A DNA stretch of 64,000 nucleotides from Pseudomonas alcaligenes (GTDB taxonomy: Bacteria; Pseudomonadota; Gammaproteobacteria; Pseudomonadales; Pseudomonadaceae): assembly GCF_041729615.1 (NCBI RefSeq), contig NZ_CP154874.1, positions 2,919,001 to 2,983,000 on the forward strand, read 5' to 3'. Below the pieces are notes generated by a model. It was not told where the DNA came from and made no database searches. It worked only from the letters and a program-made list of their open reading frames with translations. Each line of letters opens with the position of its first letter. Position 1 is the stretch's first letter. Shown in pieces: positions 37,472 through 48,741 of the stretch. Made by a program: the position numbers and the translations under genes.

Positions 37472-38770
37472 ATGCAGGATGCCGTCGCCAACCCCTGGGC
37501 CGCCAAGGCCCGCGCCCTGGACCGCTACCGCTGGCTGCTGCTGCGCGAGCGCCACGGCCTGCTCGGCAGCGCCCTGCGCTTTGCCCGCGAGGCGCTGGGC
37601 GACTGGTGGTTCGGCGTGCGCGCCAAGTCCCGCCTGGCCGAGTCGGTCACTGCCGAGCCCTGCGATTTCCTGCTGCTGCAGTCGGCGCCGAAAGTCATCG
37701 CCTTCCAGCGCAAGAAACTGCTGATCGAGGGCCTGCGCGACTGCGGCGACAACCTGGTGGAGACCGCGCTGCAGGCGCCCAAGGCCATCCTGCGTGAGCG
37801 CCTGCTCCAGCGTCCGCCCCATTCAGTACCGACCCGCTACTTCGGCATTGCCGCCTACGCCGAGTGGCTGGTCGAGCACCATCAGCCACGGGTCCTGCTC
37901 AACGACCGCAATGGCAGCCTGTATGCGCCGTTCCTGCGCCTGGCGCTTAATGCCCGCGGCAGCCGGCTGGTGCACCTGGCCCACGCCACCACGGTGGAAG
38001 GCTCGCGCCGCCTGGGCATGAACGACTACGACTACTACTTCCTGTTCGGCCAGAGCTCGCTGGAAGCCCTGCAGGCGCGTGAGCTGCGCTTCGGCTGTTC
38101 GACCGCGGTGCTGGTCGGCTCGCACATGATCGACGACAGCTACCTGATGCCGGCGCCGGACCTGGCAACGCGCACCTTGCTGATCCTCGGGGTCGGGCCG
38201 GACAAGGAGAAAGAGCCTGCCTATCAGCAGACCTACCGCCTGCTGGCCGACTGGGCGTGCCGGCATCCCGAGTACCGGGTTCTGGTCAAGCGTCATCCGC
38301 GCAGCCAGGCCCCGTTCTGGCAGGAAGCCGCGAGCCGTGCCGGCAATATCGAGCTGCTGGCCGCCGATTGCAGCCTGGCGGCGGCGTTGGCGCGTGCCTC
38401 GGTGGTGGTGAACATCCTGTCCAACGCGGTGATCGAGGCGGCCCTGGCCGGGCGGCCGGTGCTCTGCGTCGACCTCGGCGGGCAGCCGGACATCTTCCAG
38501 CAGCAGCGTTTCTTCGGCGCGGTCATCCGTAGCGAGGACGAGCTCGAGCGACGCCTGCAGGACGTCGAGGCCGATTTCGCGCAGGCGCTCGGGCAGTCAC
38601 GGGCCTTCGCCGAGTTCCATCTGGCGCAGGGGGCGGCCGGGCTGGCCAGCACCCTGGAGGCGCTGCAGGCGCTGCGTCACCAACAGCCATTGCCGGGCAG
38701 CATCCGGCAATGCACCCTTGATGCCCACCCAGCGGATCTTAGGAGTGGACCTTGGCCCGAGCAGCAGTGA
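37472..38770 (+). CDS. Unassigned GT-B-like surface polysaccharide protein (432 aa)
   Basis: I do not recognise a named family. The C-terminal half looks like a GT-B donor domain: LLILGVGPDKEKEPAYQQTY, YRVLVKRHPRSQAPFWQEAA, then ASVVVNILSNAVIEAALAGR and PVLCVDLGGQPDIF, similar to CDP-glycerol or capsule-type transferases. The N-terminal region has SAPKVIAFQRKKLLIEGLRD and HQPRVLLNDRNGSLYAPFLR. No membrane segments are seen. It lies within the core cluster, 10 bp after wapH and overlapping the next glycosyltransferase by 19 bp, so a role in outer-core or O-antigen assembly is inferred. Confidence 0.65.
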   Translation: MQDAVANPWAAKARALDRYRWLLLRERHGLLGSALRFAREALGDWWFGVRAKSRLAESVTAEPCDFLLLQSAPKVIAFQRKKLLIEGLRDCGDNLVETALQAPKAILRERLLQRPPHSVPTRYFGIAAYAEWLVEHHQPRVLLNDRNGSLYAPFLRLALNARGSRLVHLAHATTVEGSRRLGMNDYDYYFLFGQSSLEALQARELRFGCSTAVLVGSHMIDDSYLMPAPDLATRTLLILGVGPDKEKEPAYQQTYRLLADWACRHPEYRVLVKRHPRSQAPFWQEAASRAGNIELLAADCSLAAALARASVVVNILSNAVIEAALAGRPVLCVDLGGQPDIFQQQRFFGAVIRSEDELERRLQDVEADFAQALGQSRAFAEFHLAQGAAGLASTLEALQALRHQQPLPGSIRQCTLDAHPADLRSGPWPEQQ

Positions 38771-39501
38771 CCTGGCCTTTCTTCGAGCATGTGCGGGTCA
38801 TCAACCTGGATTCGCGTGCCGACCGTTGGGCCGCCATGCAGGCGCAGTTCGAGCGTCTCGGCGTTACTGGCGATATCCAGCGTTTCGCCGCCGTGCGGCC
38901 GCCGGCGGACATAGTCGAGCAGCCGCAGCTGGCCGGGTTGCGCGAGTTCCTGCTGCGGGTCGACGGCGACAGCGAACGCCTGGCGGCCAAGCTGCGTTCG
39001 ACCTGGGGTTGCACCCAGAGCCACCTGGGCATCATCCGCCTGGCGCAGGCCAGTGGCTGGCCGCATGTGCTGATCCTCGAGGATGACTGCGAGTTCGAGC
39101 CCTACACCTTGCCGGTGCTGCGGCGCGTGGCCCGGCAACTGCAGGGGCAGGACTGGGACATGCTCTACCTGGGCGGCACCTACAAGAAGGGCGGGCGCCT
39201 GCAGCGCTTCTCGGCGAATCTCAAGGATGCCGGGCGTATCCGTCTCGGTCATGCCTATCTGGTGCATGAGCGGTTGTACCAGCGCATCCTCGACGAGGCC
39301 GAGGAGTCCGGCCTGCCGATCGACTGGTACTACTCCGAGCGTTTGCATCCGCAAGTGCGCAGCTTCCTGCTCGATCCTGTCCTGGCGTACCAGCGCCTGC
39401 TGGACATGAGCGATATCGAGGCGGTAGTGCGCAAGCCCGAGTTCAAGACCCGCAAGGCGCTGCGGCGCCTGTGGAATCGTATCCGCTACGCGGCATTCTG
39501 A
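38752..39501 (+). CDS. GT25-family LPS glycosyltransferase (249 aa, TTG start)
   Basis: The protein has the GT25 (LgtB/Lex2-like) pattern: VRVINLDSRADRWAAMQAQF, RSTWGCTQSHLGIIRLAQAS and VLILEDDCEFEPYTLPVL with the acidic LEDD motif for metal and donor binding, then MLYLGGTYKKGG and GHAYLVHERLYQRIL. These enzymes add galactose-type sugars to LOS/LPS cores; the donor here is unknown. I start it at TTG 38752 because AGGAG sits 6 nt upstream; the next in-frame candidate is GTG 38767. The start lies inside the end of the preceding gene. Confidence 0.82.
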   Translation: MARAAVTWPFFEHVRVINLDSRADRWAAMQAQFERLGVTGDIQRFAAVRPPADIVEQPQLAGLREFLLRVDGDSERLAAKLRSTWGCTQSHLGIIRLAQASGWPHVLILEDDCEFEPYTLPVLRRVARQLQGQDWDMLYLGGTYKKGGRLQRFSANLKDAGRIRLGHAYLVHERLYQRILDEAEESGLPIDWYYSERLHPQVRSFLLDPVLAYQRLLDMSDIEAVVRKPEFKTRKALRRLWNRIRYAAF

Positions 39502-39516
39502 AGGGCGTATGGAGTG

Positions 39517-40692
39517 ATGCAGTCAGGCGTGCGCAAGAACTGGGGGCTGGACAGGTGGCTGGCACTCGGCCTGCTATGGTGGTTGGCCGGCATGTTGCTA
39601 CTGCCGACCAGCAAGCTGTACCAGCAGGGCGTGATCCTGCTGCTGTGGCTGCCGGGTCTGTTGGCCCTGTTAGTCACCCCGCGGGTCGCGCGTGCCTGGT
39701 GGCAGCCGATGAGCGCCGTATTGCTGCTGCTCGCATCCTGGTCGGCGCTTTCCGTGACCTGGGCGGGCGTGCCCGTGGCGCCCAAGGAACTGAAAATATT
39801 CCTCTATGTGTTGCTGGCCGCCAATGCGCTGATGGCTCTGGCATGCCTCGCTCCTGGGCTGTTCTGGCGTACTCTGGCCTATGCCGCGCTGTTGGTGGGG
39901 CTTCTGGCCTGGGTTAGCCTGCTGATGTTCTATGGGGTGCAGGGGCGTCACTTTTCCGAGCGTGCTGTCGGTACTGCCCTGGTCAACCACCCTATTCTCG
40001 GTGCCCAGCTGTTCTGTGCCATGGGCATTCTGCTGCTGTACCTGCGGCGCCATCTGCCGCAGATGCTGCAGGGGGGGCTCTGGTGGGGCGGGGTGCTAGG
40101 GTATGTCGCCTTCCTGCTCCTGAGTCAGTCGAAAGGGCCCTGGCTCGCCGCACTGCTGGTACTGCTGGTGTCGCCACTCTGGTCTGGCCAGCGTTGGCAA
40201 TGGCTGTTGAGCCTGGCCTGCGTCGTGGTTGTCGCGCTGCTGCTCTGGAGCTTTCCCGAGCTGGTGCTGCAGCGAGGCTTCTCCTACCGGCCTGAGCTGA
40301 TGGCGCAGGCGTTGCTCAAGATCGAGGCCAGTCCCTGGCTGGGGCTGGGCTTCGGTACACCCTACAGTCTGCCGGTCGAAGCGCTCCAGCAGTCCTATGA
40401 GCATGCGCACAATCTCTATCTGCATATCGCGGTAACACTGGGCCTGGTGGGGCTGGCGGGTTGGTTGGCCCTGCTGGCGCTGGCCCTGGTGACGGCCTGG
40501 CAGGCGCGCGATTCGGCGCAGGGGCGCATGCTCTGCGCCTTGCTGTGCTTTGCCATGCTGGCCCTGTTCACCGATGGTGTTGGTCCCTGGGTCAAACCCC
40601 GGGAGGAGTGGTTCTGTCTGTGGCTGCCACTGTTCCTGTGTATGGCCTGGATAGCCCAGCAGCGGCAAGACACAGGCCGGCAGGAGGGCTAG
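39517..40692 (+). CDS. waaL: O-antigen ligase family protein WaaL (391 aa)
   Basis: WaaL joins O-antigen from undecaprenyl diphosphate to lipid A-core on the periplasmic face. The protein has 10-12 hydrophobic helices from the N-terminus (WLALGLLWWLAGMLLLP) to the end. A large periplasmic loop before the last helices carries the conserved YEHAHNLYLHIAVTLG, whose His is needed in ligases. Arg-rich YRPELMAQALLKIEASPWLG precedes it, as usual. ATG at 39517 is preferred over the overlapping GTG 39514; AAGGG lies about 9 nt upstream. The position between core glycosyltransferases and msbA agrees with PA4999. Confidence 0.9.
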   Translation: MQSGVRKNWGLDRWLALGLLWWLAGMLLLPTSKLYQQGVILLLWLPGLLALLVTPRVARAWWQPMSAVLLLLASWSALSVTWAGVPVAPKELKIFLYVLLAANALMALACLAPGLFWRTLAYAALLVGLLAWVSLLMFYGVQGRHFSERAVGTALVNHPILGAQLFCAMGILLLYLRRHLPQMLQGGLWWGGVLGYVAFLLLSQSKGPWLAALLVLLVSPLWSGQRWQWLLSLACVVVVALLLWSFPELVLQRGFSYRPELMAQALLKIEASPWLGLGFGTPYSLPVEALQQSYEHAHNLYLHIAVTLGLVGLAGWLALLALALVTAWQARDSAQGRMLCALLCFAMLALFTDGVGPWVKPREEWFCLWLPLFLCMAWIAQQRQDTGRQEG

Positions 40693-40694
40693 GC

Positions 40695-41540
40695 ATGGTG
40701 GCAAGCATGTCGATCGAGCGTCGTCTGCGCGAACTCTGGGATTCCGGGCGCCCCTTCGAGGCCTGCCGTGGGCGCTACTCGGGCACCCTGATCGCGTTGG
40801 CCTCGGGGCCCTCGGCGGCGGACTTTCCCATCGAGCGCTACCGGCATGTACCGATGATGGCGATGAACGGCTCCATCGTGCGTTTCGCCGAGGCGGGCAT
40901 CCGGCCGCTGTTCTACCTCTGTGACGACCGTGGTTTCGTGCGCCTGCGTCTGCCGCTGGTGCGGCAGGGCATCGAGCTGGCGCAGTATGCGGCGCTGGGG
41001 GCGGGGGCGTTGGAGGTACTGCTGGAGGCGGCGCCCGAGACCATCGAGGGGCGCTCGGTGTACCTGATGCAGCGCAGCAACCGCCCGCTGGACGGCGAGG
41101 AGCTGTCGGATCGCGGTTATGCCTGGAGCGTGCGCAAGGATCCCGACCAGGAGTGCCGTTTCTCCCTGTGGCGGCAGAAGCCCAACCGCATCGGTTTCAG
41201 TCGCAACCTGGCCAAGGGGTACTTCGGTGGGCGCACCATTCCCTATGCGGCCCTGCAGCTCGGTTATCACCTGGGCTTTCGCAACGTAGTGCTGGTCGGC
41301 GTGGACATGGGGACAGGTACCCAGCCTGGCCGCTTCTACGAACAGGGCGATGCGGCGCTGCCCAGCCGGCTCGACGAGGACTACGACGACTACATCCTGC
41401 CCAGTTTCGAGCTGGTGGCGCAGCGCGTAGTCGGTCCGCACTTCCGCGTATTCGGTCTGTCGCAGACCAGTCGCCTGCCGGCCAGCCTGGTGCCGCGCCT
41501 GAGCCTGGATCAGCTGGACGAGCTGCTCGCCTCGTCGTAG
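40695..41540 (+). CDS. WaaZ-like LPS core protein, possible third-Kdo transferase (281 aa)
   Basis: From memory, the sequence follows E. coli WaaZ along its length: GTLIALASGPSAADFPIERY then MMAMNGSIVRFAEAGIRPLF resembles the SGP...VNGS...KPFLY region of WaaZ. IGFSRNLAKGYFGGRTIPYA and GVDMGTGTQPGRFYEQ resemble its GFSKDIS-GY and GLDLTG-PRFYD regions. WaaZ is associated with adding a third Kdo to the inner core. The start ATG 40695 follows AGGAGGG. It is 2 bp after waaL and so in the same transcript. The 3' end overlaps the convergent kinase-like gene by 31 bp. Alternative: another member of the same NGS-type superfamily with different specificity. Confidence 0.65.
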   Translation: MVASMSIERRLRELWDSGRPFEACRGRYSGTLIALASGPSAADFPIERYRHVPMMAMNGSIVRFAEAGIRPLFYLCDDRGFVRLRLPLVRQGIELAQYAALGAGALEVLLEAAPETIEGRSVYLMQRSNRPLDGEELSDRGYAWSVRKDPDQECRFSLWRQKPNRIGFSRNLAKGYFGGRTIPYAALQLGYHLGFRNVVLVGVDMGTGTQPGRFYEQGDAALPSRLDEDYDDYILPSFELVAQRVVGPHFRVFGLSQTSRLPASLVPRLSLDQLDELLASS

Positions 41541-42124
41541 CAGCGCATCAGCTCTGCCCAGGGGAAGCCTTCGATCTTGCGCCGCTGCAGGTAGCCCTGC
41601 AGATGGGCGAAGTTGCGTCGTACCAGCATGCGCCCCAGTGGACGGCGCTTGAAGCGCAGGTCGAGGAAGTCGATCAGGCCGAAGTCGCCGTCCGGGGTGC
41701 GCAGGATGTTGCCCAGGTGCAGCGAGCGGAAGTAGATACCCAGGCGATGCAGCTTGAGGATATAGGCGGCCAGTGCCGGCAGCAGGCCGTCGAACTCGCT
41801 GCGCGCGTCGCGGAACAGCTTGTCCAGTGGTAGGCCGGCCAGTGGCTCGTACAGGCAGGCGCTGACCGCCTTGTCCCGGTCGATCCAGGCGCACTCGCGG
41901 ATGCTCGGCGTTGCGATGCCCAGCCTCTGCAGGCGTTCGGCGCGTTCGGCGAAGCGGCGGGCATCGGGGCGCAGGCGGGCTAGCAGCGGGTTGCGCCGGC
42001 TGCGGAAGATCTTCAACAGCTCGCCGTTCGGCAGGCGAATCACCTTGGGGCCATGGCTGTCTTTTTCCAGCACATCGCCCTGGCGCAGCCAGTCTTGTAA
42101 TTCGTTCGCTGTTACAATCCGCAT
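41510..42124 (-). CDS. Kinase-like toluene-tolerance/PA4998-type protein with altered catalytic loop (204 aa)
   Basis: This is a short kinase-fold protein transcribed against the surrounding LPS genes, as is PA4998 next to msbA in PAO1. The N-lobe shows HGPKVIRLPNGELLKIFRSR, and RFAERAERLQRLGIATPSIR follows. The catalytic loop reads LGIYFRSLHLGNILR, with Ser where the HxD Asp should be, while FGLIDFLDLRFKRRPL keeps a metal-type Asp. It may therefore be a pseudokinase or use another residue. It overlaps the WaaZ-like gene at its 3' end, and its start codon is 35 bp from the msbA start, so the promoters of the two genes must interleave. Confidence 0.8.
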   Translation of the reverse strand: MRIVTANELQDWLRQGDVLEKDSHGPKVIRLPNGELLKIFRSRRNPLLARLRPDARRFAERAERLQRLGIATPSIRECAWIDRDKAVSACLYEPLAGLPLDKLFRDARSEFDGLLPALAAYILKLHRLGIYFRSLHLGNILRTPDGDFGLIDFLDLRFKRRPLGRMLVRRNFAHLQGYLQRRKIEGFPWAELMRCYDEASSSSS

Positions 42125-42159
42125 CTTGTCTCTCTAGCCAGTCGTACGGGGCTTGCCGA

Positions 42160-43991
<1,832 letters not shown>

Positions 43992-43992
<1 letters not shown>

Positions 43993-44888
43993 TGCTCAGT
44001 CACCTGCGCTTCTGGCGCGAACGCGGCTGGACGCCCATCGAGGCGGCCGACTACGCCGATGCCTGGGCCAATTTCGGCGGCAGCGTCGCCACCCACCCGC
44101 AGGTGGTGGCGCGCCTGGCGGACCTGGCCGGCATCCCGGTGCGCTACCTGGGCTGGATCGCCGACGGCCAGCTGCAGGGCGCCATGCCCACCTGGGGCCG
44201 GCATATCGCCCTGGCCAAGGACGTGCTGAAGAAGCAGGGCAAGCGCGGCCTGTTCGACCTGGGCAATGCCGAGATCATCCTGCCACTGGCCCATGGCGTG
44301 CGCGTGCCGGTGCAGCACCGCATGCGCTACGTCTCGGCGCTCAATGCTGAGCAGATCAGCACCCTGCGCGAGCAGCCGGAAGGCCTGGCCCTGGCCCGCG
44401 AGCCCGAGGACTACAGCAAGAAGTTCCGCTATAACCAGCGCCGCGAGCAGCGCCTGCTGGAAGAGGCGGGCGGGGTGATCCGGCCGATGCTGGAGCTGAC
44501 GGCCGAGGAGCAGGCGCGTATCTATGCCGAGCTGTTCCAGCGCCGCTGGGGCTTCGCGGCCACCGGCGCCGCCCACCTGGCCGAGGTGTTCGAGCGTCTG
44601 CGCGAGTTCATGACCGGCTCGCTGATCTACCTGAACGACGAGCCGGTGGCCATCCAGGTGCTGTACCGGGTCGAGGCGCCGCGCTGGGTCAGCCTGGAGT
44701 ACATCAACGGCGGGGTCGACCCGCAGCAGCGCGAGTTCAGCCCCGGCAGCGTGCTCAGCTTCATCAATACGCAGAACGCCTGGGCCGAGGCACGCGCGCT
44801 CGGCAAGCCGCTACGCTATTCCTTCGGCCGCGCCGATCGCGAGTACAAGGATCGCTGGTGCCATCGGGTGCCCGTCTACCAGGTGTGA
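43992..44888 (+). CDS. mig-14: Mig-14 family antimicrobial-peptide resistance protein (298 aa)
   Basis: The protein resembles Mig-14, an inner-membrane-associated GNAT-fold protein needed for resistance to cationic antimicrobial peptides in Salmonella and P. aeruginosa (PA5003). Characteristic stretches are FWRERGWTPIEAADYADAWA, TWGRHIALAKDVLKKQG, KKFRYNQRREQRLLEEAGG and VSLEYINGGVDPQQREFSPG, followed by SFGRADREYKDRWC. The ATG overlaps the msbA stop (TGATG). In PAO1 the gene is several genes away from msbA, so its placement here is different. Acyl-CoA-dependent transfer is implied by the fold only. Confidence 0.82.
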
Positions 44889-44890
44889 AG

Positions 44891-46291
44891 ATGCAGGGTC
44901 GCAAGCAACAGCTGCTCAAACGTCATCGCCGCCACAAGCGCCTGGCCCTGCTGGCGGGCCTGCTGCTGTTGGCGCTGCTCGGCATCTTCGGCGCCTGGTG
45001 GTGGGTGCCGCTGCTCCTGCTGCTGGGCTGGATCGCCCACGAGGCCTGGTTCGCCGACCACCTGTTCTACTCGCCGCGCGACGACTATCGCTACGACTTC
45101 CCCGAGGGCACGCCCTGCCTGCCGGCGCGCCTGCAGGACGGGCACCTGCGGGTGGAGGGCGAGATCGGCGAGGCCGACACCCTGATCCTCGCCTGGCGCA
45201 TCGAGGCCAGCTGGCTGGGGCGCCTGCTCGACCCGCAGCTGTGGATCGGCGCCGATCGGCAGGACTTCGAGCGTGGCGTGGCCGGCCTGCGCTACCTCAA
45301 CCTGTCCGGCCAGGGCGAGGCGCTGCGCCGTGGCGAACTGCTGCTGCGTGGGCGCTTCTGTCGCCTGGTCGGGGAGGGGCGCCTCTATGCGATGCGCAAT
45401 CCGGACTACGCCGCGCGCCGCCTGATGGTGATGGCGCCGCATGCCGACGACGCCGAGCTGGCGGCCTTCGGCCTCTACAGCCGCTGCCAGGAGGCCAGCA
45501 TCGTCACCCTGACCCAGGGCGAGATCGAGGCCGAGCACTACCAGCGCCTGGGCCTGAGCCTGGCCGAGGCGGCCCGCCTCAAGGGCCGCCTGCGCGCCTG
45601 GGACAGCCTGGCCATCCCGCTCTGGGGCGGCGTGCCGCAGAACCGTTGCGTGCAGCTTGGCTACTACTGCCTGCAGCTGCCGGCGATGGCCGAGGCGCCG
45701 CAGCAGCCCTTCGCCTCGCGCGAATCCGGCGATTGCGACGTGCGCGGTGTGCGCCGGCACAACCCGCTGGCGCTGCCGGGCGATGCCGACGGCGTACCGA
45801 GCTGGAGCAACCTGGTCGCCGACCTGGCTGCTCTGCTCGAGCACTTCCGTCCCGAGGTGCTGGTCACCCCGCACCCCGAGCTGGACCCGCACAGCGACCA
45901 TGTCGCCGCTACCCGCGCGCTGCTGGAGGCGATCCAGCTCAGCGCCTGGCAGCCGCAGACCCTGCTGCTCTACGCCAACCACCTGCACGACAACGACCGC
46001 TGGCCGATGGGCCCGGTTGGCCATGGCATCGCCCTGCCGCCAGCGCTCACCACGCTGCCGGCCGATCTGCTGTGGAGTCCCTGCTTGCCGGCCGAGGTGC
46101 AGCTGGACAAGGCCATGGCCCTGGCCATGCAGCATGACCTGCAGCTGCCGCTGCCGACCAAGAAGCGCCTGCGCCGCCTGATCCAGCGCCTGCTCGCCGG
46201 TCGCCGCTGGCCGGCCACCGGCGAGGACGAGTTCATGCGCAAGGCGGTGCGCCGCCACGAGCTGTTCTGGGTGCGGCCGCTGGGCGAGTGA
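44891..46291 (+). CDS. dnpA: PIG-L family de-N-acetylase, DnpA-like (466 aa)
   Basis: The protein has an N-terminal hydrophobic region (~18-60, [20 protein letters not shown]) that anchors it in the inner membrane. A PIG-L/LmbE zinc deacetylase domain follows: [20 protein letters not shown] (AHxDD motif) near residues 178-198, and [20 protein letters not shown] (HPxxDHxxt type) near 340. DnpA (PA5002) of P. aeruginosa has this architecture and influences fluoroquinolone tolerance, presumably by deacetylating an LPS-core precursor. ATG at 44891 is 2 bp past the mig-14 stop. As in PAO1, it is adjacent to mig-14, but both are here between msbA and hldE. Confidence 0.85.
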   Translation: MQGRKQQLLKRHRRHKRLALLAGLLLLALLGIFGAWWWVPLLLLLGWIAHEAWFADHLFYSPRDDYRYDFPEGTPCLPARLQDGHLRVEGEIGEADTLILAWRIEASWLGRLLDPQLWIGADRQDFERGVAGLRYLNLSGQGEALRRGELLLRGRFCRLVGEGRLYAMRNPDYAARRLMVMAPHADDAELAAFGLYSRCQEASIVTLTQGEIEAEHYQRLGLSLAEAARLKGRLRAWDSLAIPLWGGVPQNRCVQLGYYCLQLPAMAEAPQQPFASRESGDCDVRGVRRHNPLALPGDADGVPSWSNLVADLAALLEHFRPEVLVTPHPELDPHSDHVAATRALLEAIQLSAWQPQTLLLYANHLHDNDRWPMGPVGHGIALPPALTTLPADLLWSPCLPAEVQLDKAMALAMQHDLQLPLPTKKRLRRLIQRLLAGRRWPATGEDEFMRKAVRRHELFWVRPLGE

Positions 46292-46353
46292 GCCCCAGCC
46301 GCGCAGCCTCGCCATGCTATGATCCGCCCCGATTTTTCCGCCCCGGAGTCCCC

Positions 46354-47775
46354 ATGAAGCTGTCCATGCCCCGTTACGATCAAGCGTCCGTCCTGGTGGT
46401 GGGCGATGTCATGCTCGACCGTTACTGGCATGGCGGCACCTCGCGCATCTCCCCCGAGGCACCGGTGCCGGTGGTCAAGGTCGAGCAGATCGAGGATCGC
46501 CCGGGCGGTGCCGCCAACGTCGCGCTGAACATCGCCGCCCTCGGCGCGCCGGCCCTGCTGGTCGGCGTCACCGGGCGCGACGAGGCGGCCCACAGCCTGG
46601 CCGACAGCCTGCACGCGGCCGGGGTCGAGGCGCACTTCCAGCGCATCGACGAGCAGCCGACCATCGTCAAGCTGCGCGTCATGAGCCGCCACCAGCAGCT
46701 GCTGCGCATGGACTTCGAGGAGCCCTTCAATACCGACGCCGCGGCCCTGGCCGAGGATGTCGCGCGCCTGCTGGACGGGGTCAAGGTGCTGGTGCTGTCC
46801 GACTATGGCAAGGGGGCGCTGCAGAACCACCAGGCACTGATCCAGCTGGCCCGCGCCCGCGGTATCGCGGTGCTGGCCGACCCCAAGGGCAAGGACTTCT
46901 CCATCTACCGCGGCGCCAGCCTGATCACCCCCAATCTCAGCGAGTTCGAGGCCATAGTCGGACACTGCCGGGACGAGGCCGAGCTGGTGGCCAAGGGCAA
47001 TGCGCTGATGGCCGAGCTGGAGCTGGACGCCCTGCTGGTGACCCGCGGCGAGCATGGCATGACCCTGCTGCGCCCCGAGCAGCCTGCGTTGCACCTGCCG
47101 GCGCGCGCCCGCGAGGTATTCGACGTGACCGGTGCCGGCGACACGGTGATTTCCACCCTGGCCGCCTCCATCGCCGCCGGCGAGGAGCTGCCGCAGGCCG
47201 TGGCCCTGGCCAACCTGGCCGCCGGCATCGTCGTCGGCAAGCTGGGCACCGCCGCCATCAGTGCCCCCGAGTTGCGCCGCGCGGTGCAGCGCGAGGAAGG
47301 TTCCGAGCGCGGCGTGGTCAGCGTCGACCAGTTGCTGCTGGCGCTGGAGGATGCCCGCGCCCATGGCGAGAAGATCGTCTTCACCAACGGCTGCTTCGAC
47401 ATCCTGCATGCCGGCCACGTGACCTACCTGGAGCAGGCCCGCGCCCAGGGCGACCGCCTGGTGCTGGCGGTCAACGACGACGCCTCGGTGGCGCGCCTCA
47501 AGGGCCCGGGCCGGCCGATCAACGCGGTGGACCGGCGCATGGCCGTGCTCGCCGGCCTTGGTGCGGTGGACTGGGTGGTGAGCTTCGCCGAGGACACCCC
47601 GGAGAACCTGCTGCGCCAGGTCAGGCCCGACGTGCTGGTCAAGGGTGGCGACTACGGCATCGACCAGGTGGTCGGCGCCGAGATCGTCCGCGCCTACGGT
47701 GGCGAGGTGCGCGTGCTGGGCCTGGTGGAGAACAGCTCGACCACCGCTATCGTCGAGAAGATCCGCAGCAAGTGA
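46354..47775 (+). CDS. hldE: Bifunctional heptose-7-phosphate kinase / heptose-1-phosphate adenylyltransferase HldE (473 aa)
   Basis: HldE supplies ADP-heptose for WaaC/WaaF. The N-terminal ribokinase-type domain shows [38 protein letters not shown] and the catalytic [18 protein letters not shown]. The C-terminal cytidylyltransferase-type domain shows [20 protein letters not shown] and ending [19 protein letters not shown]. The start at 46354 follows GGAG at 6 nt and gives the usual length. TATGAT at 46318-46323 is a possible -10 with no clear -35. It is convergent with the following hypothetical gene, 12 bp apart. Confidence 0.97.
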   Translation: MKLSMPRYDQASVLVVGDVMLDRYWHGGTSRISPEAPVPVVKVEQIEDRPGGAANVALNIAALGAPALLVGVTGRDEAAHSLADSLHAAGVEAHFQRIDEQPTIVKLRVMSRHQQLLRMDFEEPFNTDAAALAEDVARLLDGVKVLVLSDYGKGALQNHQALIQLARARGIAVLADPKGKDFSIYRGASLITPNLSEFEAIVGHCRDEAELVAKGNALMAELELDALLVTRGEHGMTLLRPEQPALHLPARAREVFDVTGAGDTVISTLAASIAAGEELPQAVALANLAAGIVVGKLGTAAISAPELRRAVQREEGSERGVVSVDQLLLALEDARAHGEKIVFTNGCFDILHAGHVTYLEQARAQGDRLVLAVNDDASVARLKGPGRPINAVDRRMAVLAGLGAVDWVVSFAEDTPENLLRQVRPDVLVKGGDYGIDQVVGAEIVRAYGGEVRVLGLVENSSTTAIVEKIRSK

Positions 47776-47787
47776 GGCTCGGCCGGG

Positions 47788-48687
47788 TCAACCCGTGCGG
47801 CGACCCGGTGCGTGTTCCTCGCGGCGCAGGTTCGCCTGCCAGTCCTTCCAGCGGATGCGCTCGTCGCGCACCAGCCAGCCATCCTGCTCGGCGAAGCCTT
47901 CGGAGAGCCACAGCCCGCGGGTGCTGGCGGGAAGGAGTTCGCCACGGCGAAGGCTGAACAGTTCGCTACCGGGCCGGCCGTCATGCAGCGGCAGCAGGTA
48001 GAGGTCCGGACGACGGCGCTCCAGGCGTGCCACCAGTTCGCCGTCTTCCAGGCGCTCGTCGACATGGAACAGGCTGGGCGCGCGGCATTCCCTGGGCAGT
48101 TCCAGGCGTAGGTCATAGACCAGCTGCAGCGAGGCGGTCGGCAGGTGCACATAGGCGCGCGGCCGCTCCATCAGCATCAGATTGCCGCATTGCACCGGCC
48201 GGGCCGCCCCGGACAGCGGGCCGAGGCGGAAGTGACAGTCCTCGCGGTAGCGCAGCGGGTAGGGCGTCGGCAGCCAGGTATCGGCGTAGCGCCCGCCCAG
48301 CCAGCCGCCGGCGCATTCGATCAGGCATTCCTCGGCCACCTCGGCGATGGCGGTGAGCAGCGGCAGATTGAGTTCGTGGGCCGGCACATAGCCGGAGATC
48401 AGCTTGAGCACGGTATCGCCGCGATCGGGCCGGCGCTGGCGTACCAGCACCCAGTAGTCGCGACCCTGCCAGGCCAGGGTCAGGCGCACCGAGACACCGA
48501 GGTTGGCCAGCTCCAGGGCGAAGCGCTGGCAGTCGGCGGCCTGCACCGGGCGGCGGCGTTCCAGCATCTGCGCGAAGTTCAGGGGCAGGCCTAGGGCACG
48601 GTAGTTCAGGCCTTCCGCCGTAGCTTCGACATACAGCGGCAGGGTCTTGAAGGTTCCCGGGGCCTTGCGGGCCAGCAGTCTCGACAT
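47788..48687 (-). CDS. Conserved hypothetical protein, PA4993-like by position (299 aa)
   Basis: I recognise no domain. The protein starts MSRLLARKAPGTFKTLPLYV, is Arg-rich and probably soluble, and contains LKLISGYVPAHELNLPLLTA, EECLIECAGGWLGGRYADTW and LMLMERPRAYVHLPTASLQL. The E-E-C-L context in AEVAEECLIE faintly recalls a Nudix box (REx2EE) but the full signature is missing. Neighbours (aldo/keto reductase, FAD oxidase, SMR pump, waaA) match PAO1 PA4988-PA4992, so it corresponds to PA4993. It is the last gene of that minus-strand run, 54 bp after the aldo/keto reductase gene. Confidence 0.7.
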   Translation of the reverse strand: MSRLLARKAPGTFKTLPLYVEATAEGLNYRALGLPLNFAQMLERRRPVQAADCQRFALELANLGVSVRLTLAWQGRDYWVLVRQRRPDRGDTVLKLISGYVPAHELNLPLLTAIAEVAEECLIECAGGWLGGRYADTWLPTPYPLRYREDCHFRLGPLSGAARPVQCGNLMLMERPRAYVHLPTASLQLVYDLRLELPRECRAPSLFHVDERLEDGELVARLERRRPDLYLLPLHDGRPGSELFSLRRGELLPASTRGLWLSEGFAEQDGWLVRDERIRWKDWQANLRREEHAPGRRTG

Positions 48688-48741
48688 CTCGGCTCCTCGC
48701 GGGGGCGGTGCGGCGCCGGTGCGCCGCGTGAGCCTTGCAGT

